A stretch of DNA of 64,000 bases from NCBI RefSeq assembly GCF_029867415.1, contig NC_081183.1, positions 35,732,655-35,796,654 of the forward strand, in the 5' to 3' direction. How positions within the stretch are numbered: the first letter of the stretch is position 1; every line of letters starts with the position of its first letter. Source of the DNA: Vicia villosa. Taxonomy: Eukaryota > Streptophyta > Magnoliopsida > Fabales > Fabaceae. The notes under the pieces were generated by a model. That model was not told the DNA's origin. It saw nothing but the letters and a program-made list of their open reading frames with translations, and made no database searches. Positions 34,355 through 46,660 of this stretch are shown here, piece after piece. Both the position numbers and the translations under genes were made by a program.

Positions 34355-35941
34355 TTGCAGATATCCTTGGCTGCAAAGAAGACAAAGCACAACATGTCAT
34401 GGTACCTGGACTCTGGGTGCTCGCGAAACATGACAGGAAGAAGGTTTATGTTCCAAGACCCGGTGCTTAAATCCGGTGGAGAAGTCAAGTTTGGAGGAGA
34501 TCAGAAGGGCAAGAGAATTGGCTCTGGAACTATAAATTCTGGTAACTCTCCTTCCATAACTAATGTACTTCTTGTAGAAGGATTAACACATAACTTATTA
34601 TCCATAAGTCAATTAAGTGACAATGGTTATGATATAATCTTCAATCAAAAGTCTTGCAAGGCTGTAAGTCAGAAGGATGGCTCAATCCTATTTACAGGCA
34701 AGAGGAAGAACAACATTTATAAGACAGATCTTCAAGATCTTAAGAATCAGAAGGTAACCTGTCTTATGTCTGTTTCTGAAGAGCAGTGGGTCTGGCATAG
34801 AAGATTAGGACATGCTAGTTTGAGAAAGATTTCTCAGATTAACAAACTAAAACTTGTCAGAGGACTCCCTAATCTGAAATATCAATCAGATGCTCTTTGT
34901 GAAGCATGTCAGAAGGGCAAGTTTTCCAAACCTGCATTCAAGTCTAAGAATGTTGTCTCTACCTCAAGGCCATTAGAACTTCTGCACATTGATCTGTTTG
35001 GCCCAGTCAAAACAGCATCTGTCCGAGGGAAGAAATATGGATTAGTCATCGTAGATGATTATAGCCGCTGGACATGGGTAAAGTTCTTAAAACACAAGGA
35101 TGAGTCTCATTCAGTGTTCTTTGAATTCTTCACTCAGATTCAATCTGAGAAGGAGTGCAAAGTCATAAAGGTCAGAAGTGATCATGGTGGCGAATTTGAG
35201 AACAGATTCTCTGAGGAGTTCTTCAAAGAAAATGGTATTGCCCATGATTTCTCTTGCCCTAGAATTCCACAACAAAATGGAGTTGTAGAGCGAAAGAATA
35301 GGACTCTACAAGAAATGGCCAGAACCATGATAAATGAAACCAATATGGTTAAGCATTTCTGGGTAGAAGCAATAAACACTGCATGTTATATTCAGAATAG
35401 AATCTCTATAAGACCTATTCTAAATAAGACTCCTTATGAATTGTGGAAGAACAGAAAGCCCAACATTTCATATTTCCATCCTTTTGGATGTGTATGCTTT
35501 ATTCTTAACACTAAAGATCATCTTGGTAAGTTTGATTCTAAGGCACCAAAGTGTTTCCTTCTTGGATATTCTGAACGCTCAAAAGGCTACAGGGTATACA
35601 ATAATGAAACATTGGTTATAGAAGAATCAATCAATATCAGGTTTGATGATAAGCTTGGTCTTGAAAAGCCAAAGCAGTTTGAGAATTTTGCATATTTTGA
35701 TATTGTCATATCAGAAGCAGTAGAACCAAGAAGCAAAGCATCAGAAGCTGAGAATCTCAGAAGTAAAGAATCAGAAGATCAAGTTGCAGCTACTTTAGAG
35801 AATCTAAGCATTTCTGAAGAACCAACTGTCAGAAGATCTTCCAGACTCACTTCTGCTCACTCAGAAAATGTCATTCTTGGAAAGAAGGATGATCCTATCA
35901 GAACTAGATCATTTATAAAGAATGGCAGTCTGAATCAGTAA
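34355..35941 (+). pseudogene. Copia protease-integrase polyprotein, RT and RNase H missing
   Basis: 528 codons in a frame one step ahead of gag. The protease active site is WYLDSGCSRNMTG near 34400. GAG-pre-integrase follows, with the HHCC zinc site WHRRLGHA ... CEACQKGK at about 34794-34920. The integrase core has its three catalytic acidic residues in HIDLFGP (34984), VRSDHGGEFEN (35172) and PQQNGVVERKN (about 35268). The C-terminal FGCVCFI/KFDSKAPKCFLLGY part is present. The frame ends after RTRSFIKN with a stop, exactly before the point where copia reverse transcriptase normally begins. Integrase looks intact, but the polyprotein lacks a polymerase. Confidence 0.88.
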
Positions 35942-36365
35942 TCAGAATCATCAAATGAAAAGTTTACCTCGCATCAGAAGTTACTTCTTTGTCTAAACAG
36001 CTGTCATCAAGTACTTTCTGATGGTGAACACGTGTTTGCACGGTTGGTAAAAGCGTGAGTGAATCTGATGGGACGCCGCCCTAGGTAACTGTGTTAAATA
36101 ATTTCAATTACCACGTTCTCTCACCTAACGTCACTCATCATTTAATGCTTGATTTTAATTGATTCTGTAACTGTTCATTCTAATAAATGCATTACATATT
36201 CTTTTCAAATCCGTCTCTATATATTCCATTCAAATTCATCAGGGTTCTTTTTCGCTCTCTTTTCATCTCCTTTGTTCTTGCATGCACTTTTGCAACCTGT
36301 TTGCTATTTTTTCTAACCCTAAGCGAAAACCCAGGAAGTGTTCTAAGAATCTCAGAGCTTCTCAA
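35942..36365 (+). other. Linker between integrase and env-like ORF
   Basis: 424 bp with no long ORF, where about 2 kb of reverse transcriptase and RNase H would be expected. The sequence contains AGAAG/TTCTGA-rich stretches like the rest of the element, so it belongs to it. A T-rich stretch (about 36187-36260) before the env-like ATG could serve as a splice acceptor region in the parent element. Confidence 0.55.
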
Positions 36366-38475
36366 ATGGCTGCTTCATCATCTCAAAATCCTGGCTCTTC
36401 TGCTCCTCAAAGCACTCAGATAGAAGAAAAACCTATAGTTCCTATTATCACATGCTCTATTCCCAAAAATGAGTTAGAAGTTATCTGTGAACTCATGGTG
36501 GATTTTGATAATATCAAACTACATGAGTAACATCTTAAAGATGATATGATCTTCCAAGGTTGGACATCGTTATTCGCTGAGTTCTGTGGACCTGTTTATC
36601 CAGAACTAGTAAAGGAATTCTGGGTGCATGCTGTTGTTGGCCCTAAATCGATTTTATCTTTTGTCCATGGGAAGTTCGTGGTGGTTACTGAAGACATTCT
36701 GAGAGTAATGTTTGATCTCAAAACCGCTGAAGGAGTTTACGAACTTGATAAAAGAGAAAACTGGGATAATGTTCTGTCTACTCTGTATACAAATGGGAAG
36801 TACAACAAGCCTGTCAAATATTTGAAGGAGCTTTATCAAATCTGGACCAAAATTCTTCCAGGCTGTTTCTACCATAGAAAAGCCACTCATTCTGCAGACT
36901 TCATCAACAAAGAACAACAATACATTCTATATTGCATTGCCACTCAGAAGAAGGTTGATATCATCTATATCATCTTCAAACACATGTGCAAAGCTGTGAA
37001 GGAATCCAGGAATGCCTTCAGAACAAAGAAGAGTAATATTATTCCTTTCGGAAGAATCATTACAAATCTTCTCGTCCACTCCAAGATTGTTGAGGAATTG
37101 GAAGCTGAAGGAACCATCAAAGATCTTGATGTTAGTACAGGAAACTGTTTGGATGCTTTCACCTTGAGAAAGATGAATGTCATTAAAACTATCAGTCATG
37201 CTCCAACACCTCCTTCCGGAACTACAGACAGAAGAGATCCTGTTCTTGCTGAATTTGAAGAATTCTTCAGAAGTGAGATTTCAGAAGTTAAGACTCAATA
37301 TCTTAACTCTCTCAACAATGATGAGTCTAAAGAAGTTCCTGTGAAAGTCCAAAGAAAAAGGGCATCTACTTCTAGCACTGCTGTGTCAGAAGAAGCCTCT
37401 GAACGTGCTCAAGCTGCTGCTGTCAACAAAGAAAGGAGAACAAAAAGAAAGCTTGATCCTTCTTCTGATAATCAGGAAATGGTAAAAGCTGCTACAATTG
37501 CTGCTGATAATGCTACTGAGCAAGAAGCTGTTGTTGAAGAAGATGCTGTCCCTGAGCAAGCAGAAGAAGAAGAAGTGGAGGTGAAGAAGAAGAAAAAGAA
37601 GTCAAAGACTGTTGTTGTTGAGAAGAAGACAACCAAGAAAAGAAGAAAACTGATCTTAAGAGATTCTGAAGAAGAAGAAGAAGAAACTCAGAATCAGCCA
37701 AAAGGCACTGTTCAAAGACCAACAACTCAAAATGTTGAAGGTCAGAAGGCTGCTGATAGTGAGAAGGAGAATTCGGAATCTTCCAGAAGAAGAGAAATCT
37801 CTCTTGGGAAGGCAAATATTGTTGAAGTTCCAAAGAGCAAGAAGCAGAGGAAACTGGAGGCTGTGGCTGTGGCTATTCAGAAGGTGTCCAAAGGTATACA
37901 TCTTTCTGAACCAGATTCTGTTCCTGCTTTACATTCAAAAGTTGCACCAATTAATATTGCTCAAACCCCTGAACCAGTAAATCAACCACAAAAAGCCCCA
38001 TCAGAATCACCCATCAATGTCCGTGTTCTCACACCTCCCTCTTCCCCTGTAACCAATAATCTTACCCCTTCACTTTCACCTGCTAACAATGATCCAATCC
38101 CTCATTCTCCATCCAAAACAAACCCTGCTTCTAACCAAACTCCTGAAAACCCTGTCCTTGAGATTGAACCTCTTCAAACTCTCTTTCCACCTCACACAAA
38201 TATATCCACTTCTCAACCCCCACCTCATGCTAACTATGAACCCATCTCTTCCCAATCTCAAAACAATTCTCCCTCATCTGACCTACCAGACTCTGCATCA
38301 CATGAGCAATTGCTCCGTGACTGTAACTACACTCCCAGGCCTCGACCTGAGCCTACCCTTGTAGTGTTAGATTCTGATAATGAGGCAGAATCATCTTTCT
38401 GTCTTGATAGAGAACCTCAACCTTATTCTATACCAACAACTCTTTTTGCCCGAACACAAATAAGATCCCGCCGAG
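36366..38475 (+). pseudogene. Sirevirus env-like ORF, first part
   Basis: The frame opens at ATG 36366. It shows the domain often annotated as putative plant transposon protein (GWTSLFAEFCGPVYPELVKEF, then FVVVTEDILRVMF), a Lys/Glu-rich middle with KKKKKKSK- and EEEEEE-type runs, and a Pro/Ser-rich tail. This is the layout of SIRE1-like env-like proteins. An in-frame TAA at 36528-36530 interrupts it after about 54 codons; translation could restart at 36546. The ORF is split at 38475 by the insertion of the element starting at 38476 and resumes in the same frame at 55470. Its function in plants is unproven; an envelope role is only an analogy. Confidence 0.78.
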
Positions 38476-40497
38476 TGTAACACTCGGTATTTAGTTAATT
38501 ATTTAATTAAATACTTTCAAATTATTTCGAATTTAATTGTTGAATTTGTGGAGTGTTGATAATTGTTGACATGAGTTTTATGATTAATTAGTCGATTAAT
38601 TAATTAATTAAGTTGTAGAAATAGTATTGAAGAAATACTAGATTTATTATATGGACTTAATTAAGTGACGATGGTAGTAAAAGGTGGGGTGTGAATGTTA
38701 GGCCCAATAGATTTAATGAAATTAAGTTAAGATAAGGATTAGGTTAATTAGAAGAGAAAAGGTCTTGGGGAATTGGACATGAGAAGTTGTAGAGAAGAGA
38801 GAAAATAGGAGAGAAATTCATTCCCGTTTTTCTTGCAGCAGTCTCACTAAATCAAAGATCCCCGATTCGTTAACCGTTGGATCGTCGCCAAATTTTGTGG
38901 GTAGGTTCGCAACACCTATAGCTAACTTTTGACCGTTGGGATCTTTAAAATAAGGTCTGAGTTGTGAGATATGCTCATCGCACTGTAGCTGCATATTTGA
39001 GAAAATTTTCAGCTTTTGATTCTGATTAAAAGAGGCAATGGTTGGGAGCTAAGGCTAGATGGCTTCGATCGGTAGAATTGTAGAACGGACTCCGAATATA
39101 AAGTAAGGGGTGGGGTTCTAACTCTATAACCGGACTCATGATGAATGATATGTGGGGGTTAAATTCGTTGGAAATTATTCCGGTTTATTGTGTGTGATTT
39201 ATGTTGCAAAACAATAATTTATATGATGTTGTGTCGAATCTTGTTGTTGTTGAATCGATAGTGTAGTTAAATTTGTGGTGCAAAATAATTATTGGAATAC
39301 TTGGAGACTGGAATTAATTGAAAATTGTATAGGTAGTTCGTATATGTTAGTAGGTGATTGTGTTTGGCTTGTTTTGTGAATTATGATGAGTATGTTGTGT
39401 TGTTATTTCCTTGTGATTTCTGAGCGATGTGTATACCGTCGTGGTTTTATGCGAAGTTGCAGGATGTTTCAGTGACGATGAATACCTTTATTTATCGGTA
39501 TAGCGACGATATAGGCTTATGCCTTTGTGACGGTGATGTTGTTTTGTTTGTTGTGTGTGTTTGTTGCATTCATATACATATGCATTTTGGTGACGGTCTG
39601 GATTGGCAAATTAGCGACGAAGGCTTATGCCTTGATGCCTCTGTTTAACTGGCAATTGGCGATGGGGGCTGAAGCCCTGGGTACCACATGCATGTGCATT
39701 TGATAGAGTCTCATTATATGTGGCATGAGTGTGATTTAATTGTGATGTGTTGTGACTTGAGTTGTTGTTGAATTGTGATAATGTGAAGTTGAAATTATAA
39801 GTTGTTATACTAATGACGTATTGTGATATGTATTGTCTGGGAGATGAGAAATAGTTGTTATAACTATTAATATGTTGTTGTTGATTTTGTTATTATAACT
39901 GTTCAGGTTAATTGTTATTATAACTGTTGTCTGAAAGCTGTAACATGATAATTTTGTATGATTTAATTCTAATATATTATTCATCATGCGTTTGTTTATA
40001 TTGGTAGATATCTCACCCTTTCTGAATGATGTTTCCCTACCATGGGAAATTGACAGGTACTCAAGATAGCGGTGAAAGTTTGAAGTGATTTTATGAAGTC
40101 TTTAGTTGCTGTTATTCGAGTTGGTGTCTTGCTCTGATACGTAGCACTCGGGGGGAATAAAACGATTGTTTTATTTATTATTTTGTTTGCTGAATTTTTA
40201 AGTGAATTATGTTTTAAATTGCAACTTAAAGTTACTATGCAATGATGCTACGACTTGATTTGAATATTTATGAAGTTTGATGATTCCGCTGTGAGTTAAT
40301 TATTTAATTTGAAACAAAGTGATTTTTGAATAATGATTTAATTGTCCGTTTTAAATTCCTGTGCTATGTATTTATATGAAGGCAAATAAGCCGTAACTGT
40401 TTTTGAAATGACGAATATGTGATACCTCAAATGAATGTTGTTTGGAATTTATACTCTGATTTTATTATATTTTTCGGGTAGAATTTGGGGTGTTACA
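38476..40497 (+). repeat. Left LTR of the chromovirus-like element
   Basis: 2022 bp, with only about eight single-base differences from the right LTR noticed by eye (for example at 38738, 38908, 39490). The insertion is therefore recent. It contains a GTTTTATGCGAAGTTGCAGG / GCTTATGCC repeated block near 39450-39650. Confidence 0.9.
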
Positions 40498-41407
40498 TTA
40501 GTGGTATCAGAGCAGGTCGGTCCGTCCGGCCAGAGTCGTTTAATTGTTGTTTATCCCTTAGTATGCGACAAGTGTGTATAACACTGTCGGTACTTGTTGC
40601 ATTCTGGTTGTTGCAGGAATTAGTTTGAGCGAAGTGGGGGAGAAGCTTTGCTTCTCGGATGTGGTTCAGTTGCAAGTTCGCAAAGAGGATTGTTGTCTTG
40701 GTGTTTCGGAAACTGAATTTCGGCGAAAGAATGTGTCTCTCGAGTTATAAAAAGTTTGGAAGTGAGGAGATATGTTAAGAGTTATTGGAATATGTTTAAG
40801 TTGAAGAAAAACAGGTTTCGGAGTGAAATTTCCGTAAGCAAAACGCAGGAAATTGCTGAATTTTTTGTGAAACTTCAAAAATTCATAACTTGAGTTCTGG
40901 ACATCCGATTTTAGTCCCGTTTGAAGCGTTGGAAAGCTAACGAGATGAAATTTATTTTAAAAATGGTTTCAGAAGCTGTAATAGACTTATTTATAACAGG
41001 ATGATGTTGGAAAGAGATGGGATTTGCGGTTATGCTTGTTCTTGGAACTGGACTTGTTTGTTGGTGCCGCACAGGACGTCAGCGTCAAAGTTGAGTTAAT
41101 TTAAGGAGTAATTAATAGGTTTGTTGAAAATAAATTTTAAGAATTAGAGTACCATTTGAGAAGTTTTGGAGATACCGTAAAGAGTGTCGCCGCATGGCGT
41201 CGATGTTCGCACTTTCGAATAGCGTTGGAATAGTTTGCAAGTTAGTAACGGTTATGTTGAAGAAGTACCGGAATGGTCAACATATGTGTAGTTGATTTGA
41301 GATGTGTTAATGGGTTGTTATGTTGATGGTTGGACGTGGAGGTGAAGTTGATGATGGTTGTATCGGATAAATTTTCGAGGACGAAAATATTCTAAGTGGG
41401 GGAGAGT
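40498..41407 (+). other. Short internal region of the chromovirus-like element
   Basis: Primer-binding site at 40502-40517, purine tract at 41394-41406, and no ORF with any gag or pol motif. The length (910 bp) is far below an autonomous gypsy element. Confidence 0.8.
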
Positions 41408-42507
41408 TGTAACACTCGGTATTTAGTTAATTATTTAATTAAATACTTTCAAATTATTTCGAATTTAATTGTTGAATTTGTGGAGTGTTGATAATTGTTG
41501 ACATGAGTTTTATGATTAATTAGTCGATTAATTAATTAATTAAGTTGTAGAAATAGTATTGAAGAAATACTAGATTTATTATATGGACTTAATTAAGTGA
41601 CGATGGTAGTAAAAGGTGGGGTGTGAATGTTAGGCCCAATAGATTTAATGAAATTAAGTTAAGATAATGATTAGGTTAATTAGAAGAGAAAAGGTCTTGG
41701 GGAATTGGACATGAGAAGTTGTAGAGAAGAGAGAAAATAGGAGAGAAATTCATTCCCGTTTTTCTTGCAGCAGTCTCACTAAATCAAAGATCCCCGATTC
41801 GTTAACCGTTGGATCGTCGCCAAATTTTGTGGGTAGGTTTGCAACACCTATAGCTAACTTTTGACCGTTGGGATCTTTAAAATAAGGTCTGAGTTGTGAG
41901 ATATGCTCATCGTACTGTAGCTGCATATTTGAGAAAATTTTCAGCTTTTGATTCTGATTAAAAGAGGCAATGGTTGGGAGCTAAGGCTAGATGGCTTCGA
42001 TCGGTAGAATTGTAGAACGGACTCCGAATATAAAGTAAGGGGTGGGGTTCTAACTCTATAACCGGACTCATGATGAATGATATGTGGGGGTTAAATTCGT
42101 TGGAAATTATTCCGGTTTATTGTGTGTGATTTATGTTGCAAAACAATAATTTATATGATGTTGTGTCGAATCTTGTTGTTGTTGAATCGATAGTGTAGTT
42201 AAATTTGTGGTGCAAAATAATTATTGGAATACTTGGAGACTGGAATTAATTGAAAATTGTATAGGTAGTTCGTATATGTTAGTAGGTGATTGTGTTTGGC
42301 TTGTTTTGTGAATTATGATGAGTATGTTGTGTTGTTATTTCCTTGTGATTTCTGAGCGATGTGTATACCGTCGTGGTTTTATGTGAAGTTGCAGGATGTT
42401 TCAGTGACGATGAATACCTTTATTTATTGGTATAGCGACGATATAGGCTTATGCCTTTGTGACGGTGATGTTGTTTTGTTTGTTGTGTGTGTTTGTTGCA
42501 TTCATAT
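41408..42507 (+). repeat. Right LTR of the chromovirus-like element, first part
   Basis: Copy of 38476-39575. Interrupted after the target CATAT (42503-42507) by Ogre-like element 2 and continued at 54543-55464. Confidence 0.9.
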
Positions 42508-44488
42508 TGTAATACGGTGAACTGACTTTTTAATCGGAATGTCGCGGTAAGCAAGAGTCGCCACCGACTTTTATTTTATCCAAACAAATTCGGAAAGGCA
42601 AAAAGAAACAGAAAAAAACCTTTTTAAGAAATCTAAGTTCGGGGGGTAATTTATACAAAGGGAAGGTGTAAGGCACCCTTTGCATCCATGGTTTTCCATG
42701 GGCTCTTAATTGCTTTGCTTGCTCGTTTGTTTTTTAGAAAAAGTAGATGAAAGAGATAGGGACTTTAGCTCGTAAATGAGCGTAGCCCTTTTGAAAAATT
42801 ATGAGAAAGAATATAATGAAAGTTTGAGCATTGCAAGGCAATTAGGGGCAATTACCTTAAACTCAGATGATAGGTCTCTTTTTAGCCTTTCAGAATGAAA
42901 GGGTCTATCCTTGCCATAAGAGGGCAGGAAGCCTTTCGTTTGGAGGTTGAAGGGTCATCGAAACATCCTTTGCCATAAGACTGTCCCATGCCATAGGAGG
43001 GCAGGTAGTCTAAGGTAAGGATCAGAATAAGCCTTATTCGTAGGCAGCCAGAAGATACCTCAGCCTTTTTCTGTAGGCAACTTCCGAGGGTCGAGGTCAT
43101 ATTTGTGTATCGAAGGCAGCATCATTTAGGGTCGTATGACCTTTACATACCGAGGCAGCATGGCTGAGGTATCCACGTATTCGAGGGACATGGCTTATTC
43201 TGCAAAACAAACATAAAGGCAACAGGCAACAGGCAACAGAGAACAAGGCCACAGAGAGGTTACCCCAAAAGAGTGCGTGTGTGCAACAATCATGTGGTTC
43301 AATTCAGTTATTTATCTTGTAATTAGTGACTCTAATCCAGTTTAAATTTGCACTCCCTAAATTACTAACCACGCAGTATATAAAGCAATAAAGGGGAGGG
43401 GAAAATGAAACCAGCGGAGGAGAGGGGAATTGTAACCAGCGGGATAAAAACATAAAATAAAATAGATCAGGGTTTAGGGTGACCAATACTCGTAGCTCTG
43501 GCAATGGCAATTCGACGAACCCTGAAAATTGGAAAAGAAAGAATAAACAGAAGGGTGAGTGCATTAACGGTTCGGAGGCAAAATGGAATTAACCCTAAAA
43601 TAAAGAATAATTAAATTCAAAATAATAAAATAGGCAACGGTACTTAGCTCTGATTTGATCTGATATGGTTGGCGGGAAGCCTCGGGGTTGACCTTGAAAA
43701 AGGCAAAGGCAGACAGAAAAAGGCGTGAATGTATGGAAATTCTTTTAAATTGGGAGGGTAAAATAAATGATTAAAAGAATAAAAGGAAAATAATATTATA
43801 TTAAATATAAAAGAAAAGAAAAAGAAATAATAAAGGAAGTTTAATCGGGACTTAGCTTTGTGAGGGGTGTGGCGCGTTGTCGGAGGAAAAATCCTGTTGT
43901 TAATCCTCACAGTTGGGCACAAAGAAGAAAAATGTTAGTGCATTAACTGATCTAAACCCTAATTGATTACAAACCCTATTTTAGCCAAAAGGCGAACAAA
44001 ATATAAAATGATTTTAAACAAACCCTAAAAGGTTTAACGGAATCGAAAGTTCGATTAAATATAAAATAAATAATTATCTAAATAATTATAGGGTTAATCA
44101 TAATTTTAACTAACTAAATGTATAAGCAAATAATTTTAATATTAAAAGAATATAGGAGAAATCGAGTTTCGATTAAATAATAGAAAAGAGTCATATAGAA
44201 AATGAAGGATAAATTTAATACTTATTATGTATAAAAACAAATAGAAACTAAGGTAAAAATAATAATAATAAAAGAGAAATAAAAGAAAAATAAAAATACA
44301 TAGCTTTGGATCAGATGTGATGCACCCATGAAGGTCTTTGGTGGAGCTGCGTCTTCAGGCCCATAGATCTGGATCTGAGGTGAACTGATGGTGACGCTGA
44401 GAGGAGTACCATGGGGACGTGCTGAGGTCACACGTATTGGATCTTCTTGCAGGTTCAGACAAGAAAATAACTCAAAAACAATGTAAGA

Positions 44489-44556
44489 GGCAGGGATCGA
44501 ACCCCTGCCCTTACACACGAACAACTTAAGAAACGCCCCTTTGCCACTAGATCACT
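44489..44556 (-). ncRNA. tRNA-derived (SINE-like) segment inside the LTR, copy 1
   Basis: On the minus strand a pol III A-box-like TAGTGGCAAAGGGG (44536-44549) is followed about 33 bp on by a perfect B box GGTTCGATCCC (44493-44503). The B box sits in a T-arm-like stem GGCAGGGGTTCGATCCCTGCC. The acceptor stem does not close, so this is a tRNA relic or SINE head rather than a working tRNA. The same segment lies at 53412-53479 in the other LTR. Confidence 0.6.
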
Positions 44557-45234
44557 TTGTTCACGCTGTAAGCATAGCCACGCATAATAATAATATATCA
44601 TAAAAAGAAACATTTAAAACTTTGAAAATAAAACGCGCGCCCATACTTCATCCCTGTCCTTCAGTTTTTTTCTGGAAAATCTTGCAGACCTTTACCCACG
44701 GTTTCACGCGTGGCTATAGCACAATCTCGATTAAACCTAAAAATTACGGCAAAAAAATACAAGAAAACAACCCAGATTGTATAGACGTGACCTTACGAAT
44801 CCATTGGGATTATTAGTTTAACCTGAAATTGCTTCTAACCGTAAACCCCCTTTCGAAGGTTATGAACCCTAAAAATGGCATCTCCTTAAATCGGTGTTCA
44901 AACTTCAATTCAGGGACCCAGAAACAACAAACACATCATACCAAACAATATTATATGAATTAAACATGTTTATGGTATGTAAATTGAGGCAACCGAATTT
45001 TGAAAAATTGAAGCAAACCTTGGCAAATTGGGGACGATTCTGAGTGTTGCGTCCTTGGAGAATGAACGTATAGCCTTCAGCGACGTCCTATGAACGTTTT
45101 AGAATCCCTTAAATGCCTTGAATCGAGATATCAAAAACGAATTTGATTTTTCTTGCACTTTTATGACTCGGTTAAGGATCCTTTTGTCTGCAATTCTTGT
45201 CCGAATTCCTCCCTTAATGCTGTGAATTGATCAG

Positions 45235-45245
45235 CTATTTATAAG
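45235..45245 (-). promoter_or_regulatory. LTR TATA box of Ogre-like element 2
   Basis: The complement of CTATTTATAAG reads CTTATAAATAG in element sense. The equivalent in the 5' LTR is 54158-54168, which would drive the gag transcript leftward. Confidence 0.55.
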
Positions 45246-45614
45246 TGAATAGCCTAGGGCAATAATATTGGCTTGAATCTATACGAATCCTTGATTTGCA
45301 ATTTTAGAAAATTTGATTTGAGATTCTTACTAAACTTGTCCCATACTTGAGTCAATCACTTTTAATTCTAAATTGCACCAATTTTGAGTGATTATGAGGC
45401 ATGATATCTGATTGGATTTTATTGGGAACTAAAACTAAATCAAATCTCTAACATTTCTTTTAATTATTTTGATTTAAATTGTACTTTAAATGAATAAAAA
45501 TTCATAAAAAAAAATAATAATAAAAATCAACAAATCGTGGGATTGGGTGTAGCCATGTAGCTTGATTTGAATTTGAAGGAGAGAAATAGTATGGGCAAAT
45601 TTTGGGGTATGACA

Positions 45615-45960
45615 GCTGCCCCTGTTCAATTTTCTTATATCTGAAGATGTAGAGTGGTTTGTGCGCCAGTCGGAATCTGAAGGTAGAAGAGGATTGAACA
45701 CTAGAATACCCCGAAATTTGCCCTTGCTGAAGTAGGGACCTTTGTCGGAGATGCCATCCAGGTGTATGATGGGGATGAGCTTAAAGATGCCATCCAGCTT
45801 GATAGGATTGAGAACCAGAATACGTCGTACATTAGATCATTTCTGGAGAATAGATTGAGTCATGTGTTTGACTGAATTTAGTTTGCATCAGCAGATGATG
45901 TCTGGAAAACCGTGCGTTAGGCTCGAAGGATGAGTCGTGCGTTAGACTGTATCCAATTTG
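45615..45960 (-). other. 3' UTR of Ogre-like element 2, purine tract side
   Basis: Contains the purine tract (45615-45627, minus) and degenerate forerunners of the 41-bp repeat, such as the GTCTGGAAAACCGTGCGTTAG pair at about 45900 and 45970. No coding sequence. Confidence 0.6.
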
Positions 45961-46660
45961 CATCCGTAGATGTCTGGAAAACCGTGCGTTAGGTTGAAGG
46001 ATGTCAGAACGAGTCATTCATTAGACCATATCTGCAGAGGAATGTCGGAACGAGTCATACATTGGACCATATCTGAGGAAGGATATCAGAACGAGTTTTT
46101 CATTAAACCATATCTGAAGGAGAATACCAGAACGAGTCATACATTAAACCATATCTGATGAATAATGCCAGAACGAGTCATACATTAGACCATATCTGAC
46201 TGAGAATACCGGAACGGGTCATACATTGGACCATATCTGAGGAAGGATATCAGAACGAGTTTTTTCATTAAACCATATCTGAAGGAGAATACCAGAACGA
46301 GTCATACATTAAACCATATCTGATGAATAATGCCAGAACGAGTCATACATTAGACCATATCTGACTGAGAATACCGGAACGGGTCATACATCGGACCATA
46401 TCTGATTGGGAATACCGGAACGGGTCATATATTAGACCATATCTGATTGGGAATACCGGAACGGGTCATATATTAGACCATATCTGATTGAGAATACCGG
46501 AACGGGTCATACATTAGACCATATCTGATTGGGAATACCGGAACGGGTCATATATTAGACCATATCTGATTGGGAATACCGGAACGGGTCATATATTAGA
46601 CCATATCTGATTGAGAATACCGGAACGGGTCATACATTAGACCATATCTGATAGAGAATG
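45961..46660. repeat. 41-bp tandem repeat array, about 17 copies
   Basis: Unit around ACCGGAACGGGTCATACATT / AGACCATATCTGATTGGGAAT. CCGGAAC phase points at 46374, 46415, 46456, 46497, 46538, 46579 and 46620 give a strict 41-bp period. The left half is more diverged (CAGAACGAGTCAT), and a block of about four units (about 46075-46205) is repeated almost verbatim at about 46250-46385, a higher-order repeat. It sits at the 3' UTR position of the element. Confidence 0.93.

Larger units (their letters stand above)
42508..45614 (-). repeat. 3' LTR of Ogre-like element 2
   Basis: 3107 bp. It holds a tRNA-like segment at 44489-44556 and a TATA-like CTTATAAATAG on the minus strand at 45235-45245. The small ORFs are mirrored in the other LTR and show no protein family features. 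Confidence 0.92.

Noticed and set aside
44225..44524. 99-codon minus-strand ORF present in both LTRs of Ogre-like element 2
   Set aside because: It overlaps the tRNA-like segment and an A/T-rich tail. It is duplicated only because the LTR is, with no protein features.
44489..44556. A functional tRNA gene
   Set aside because: A and B boxes are good but the acceptor and anticodon stems do not fold properly, so it was kept only as a tRNA-derived segment.
45961..46660. CRISPR-like array
   Set aside because: The units are contiguous 41-bp tandem repeats without unique spacers, in a eukaryotic retroelement.
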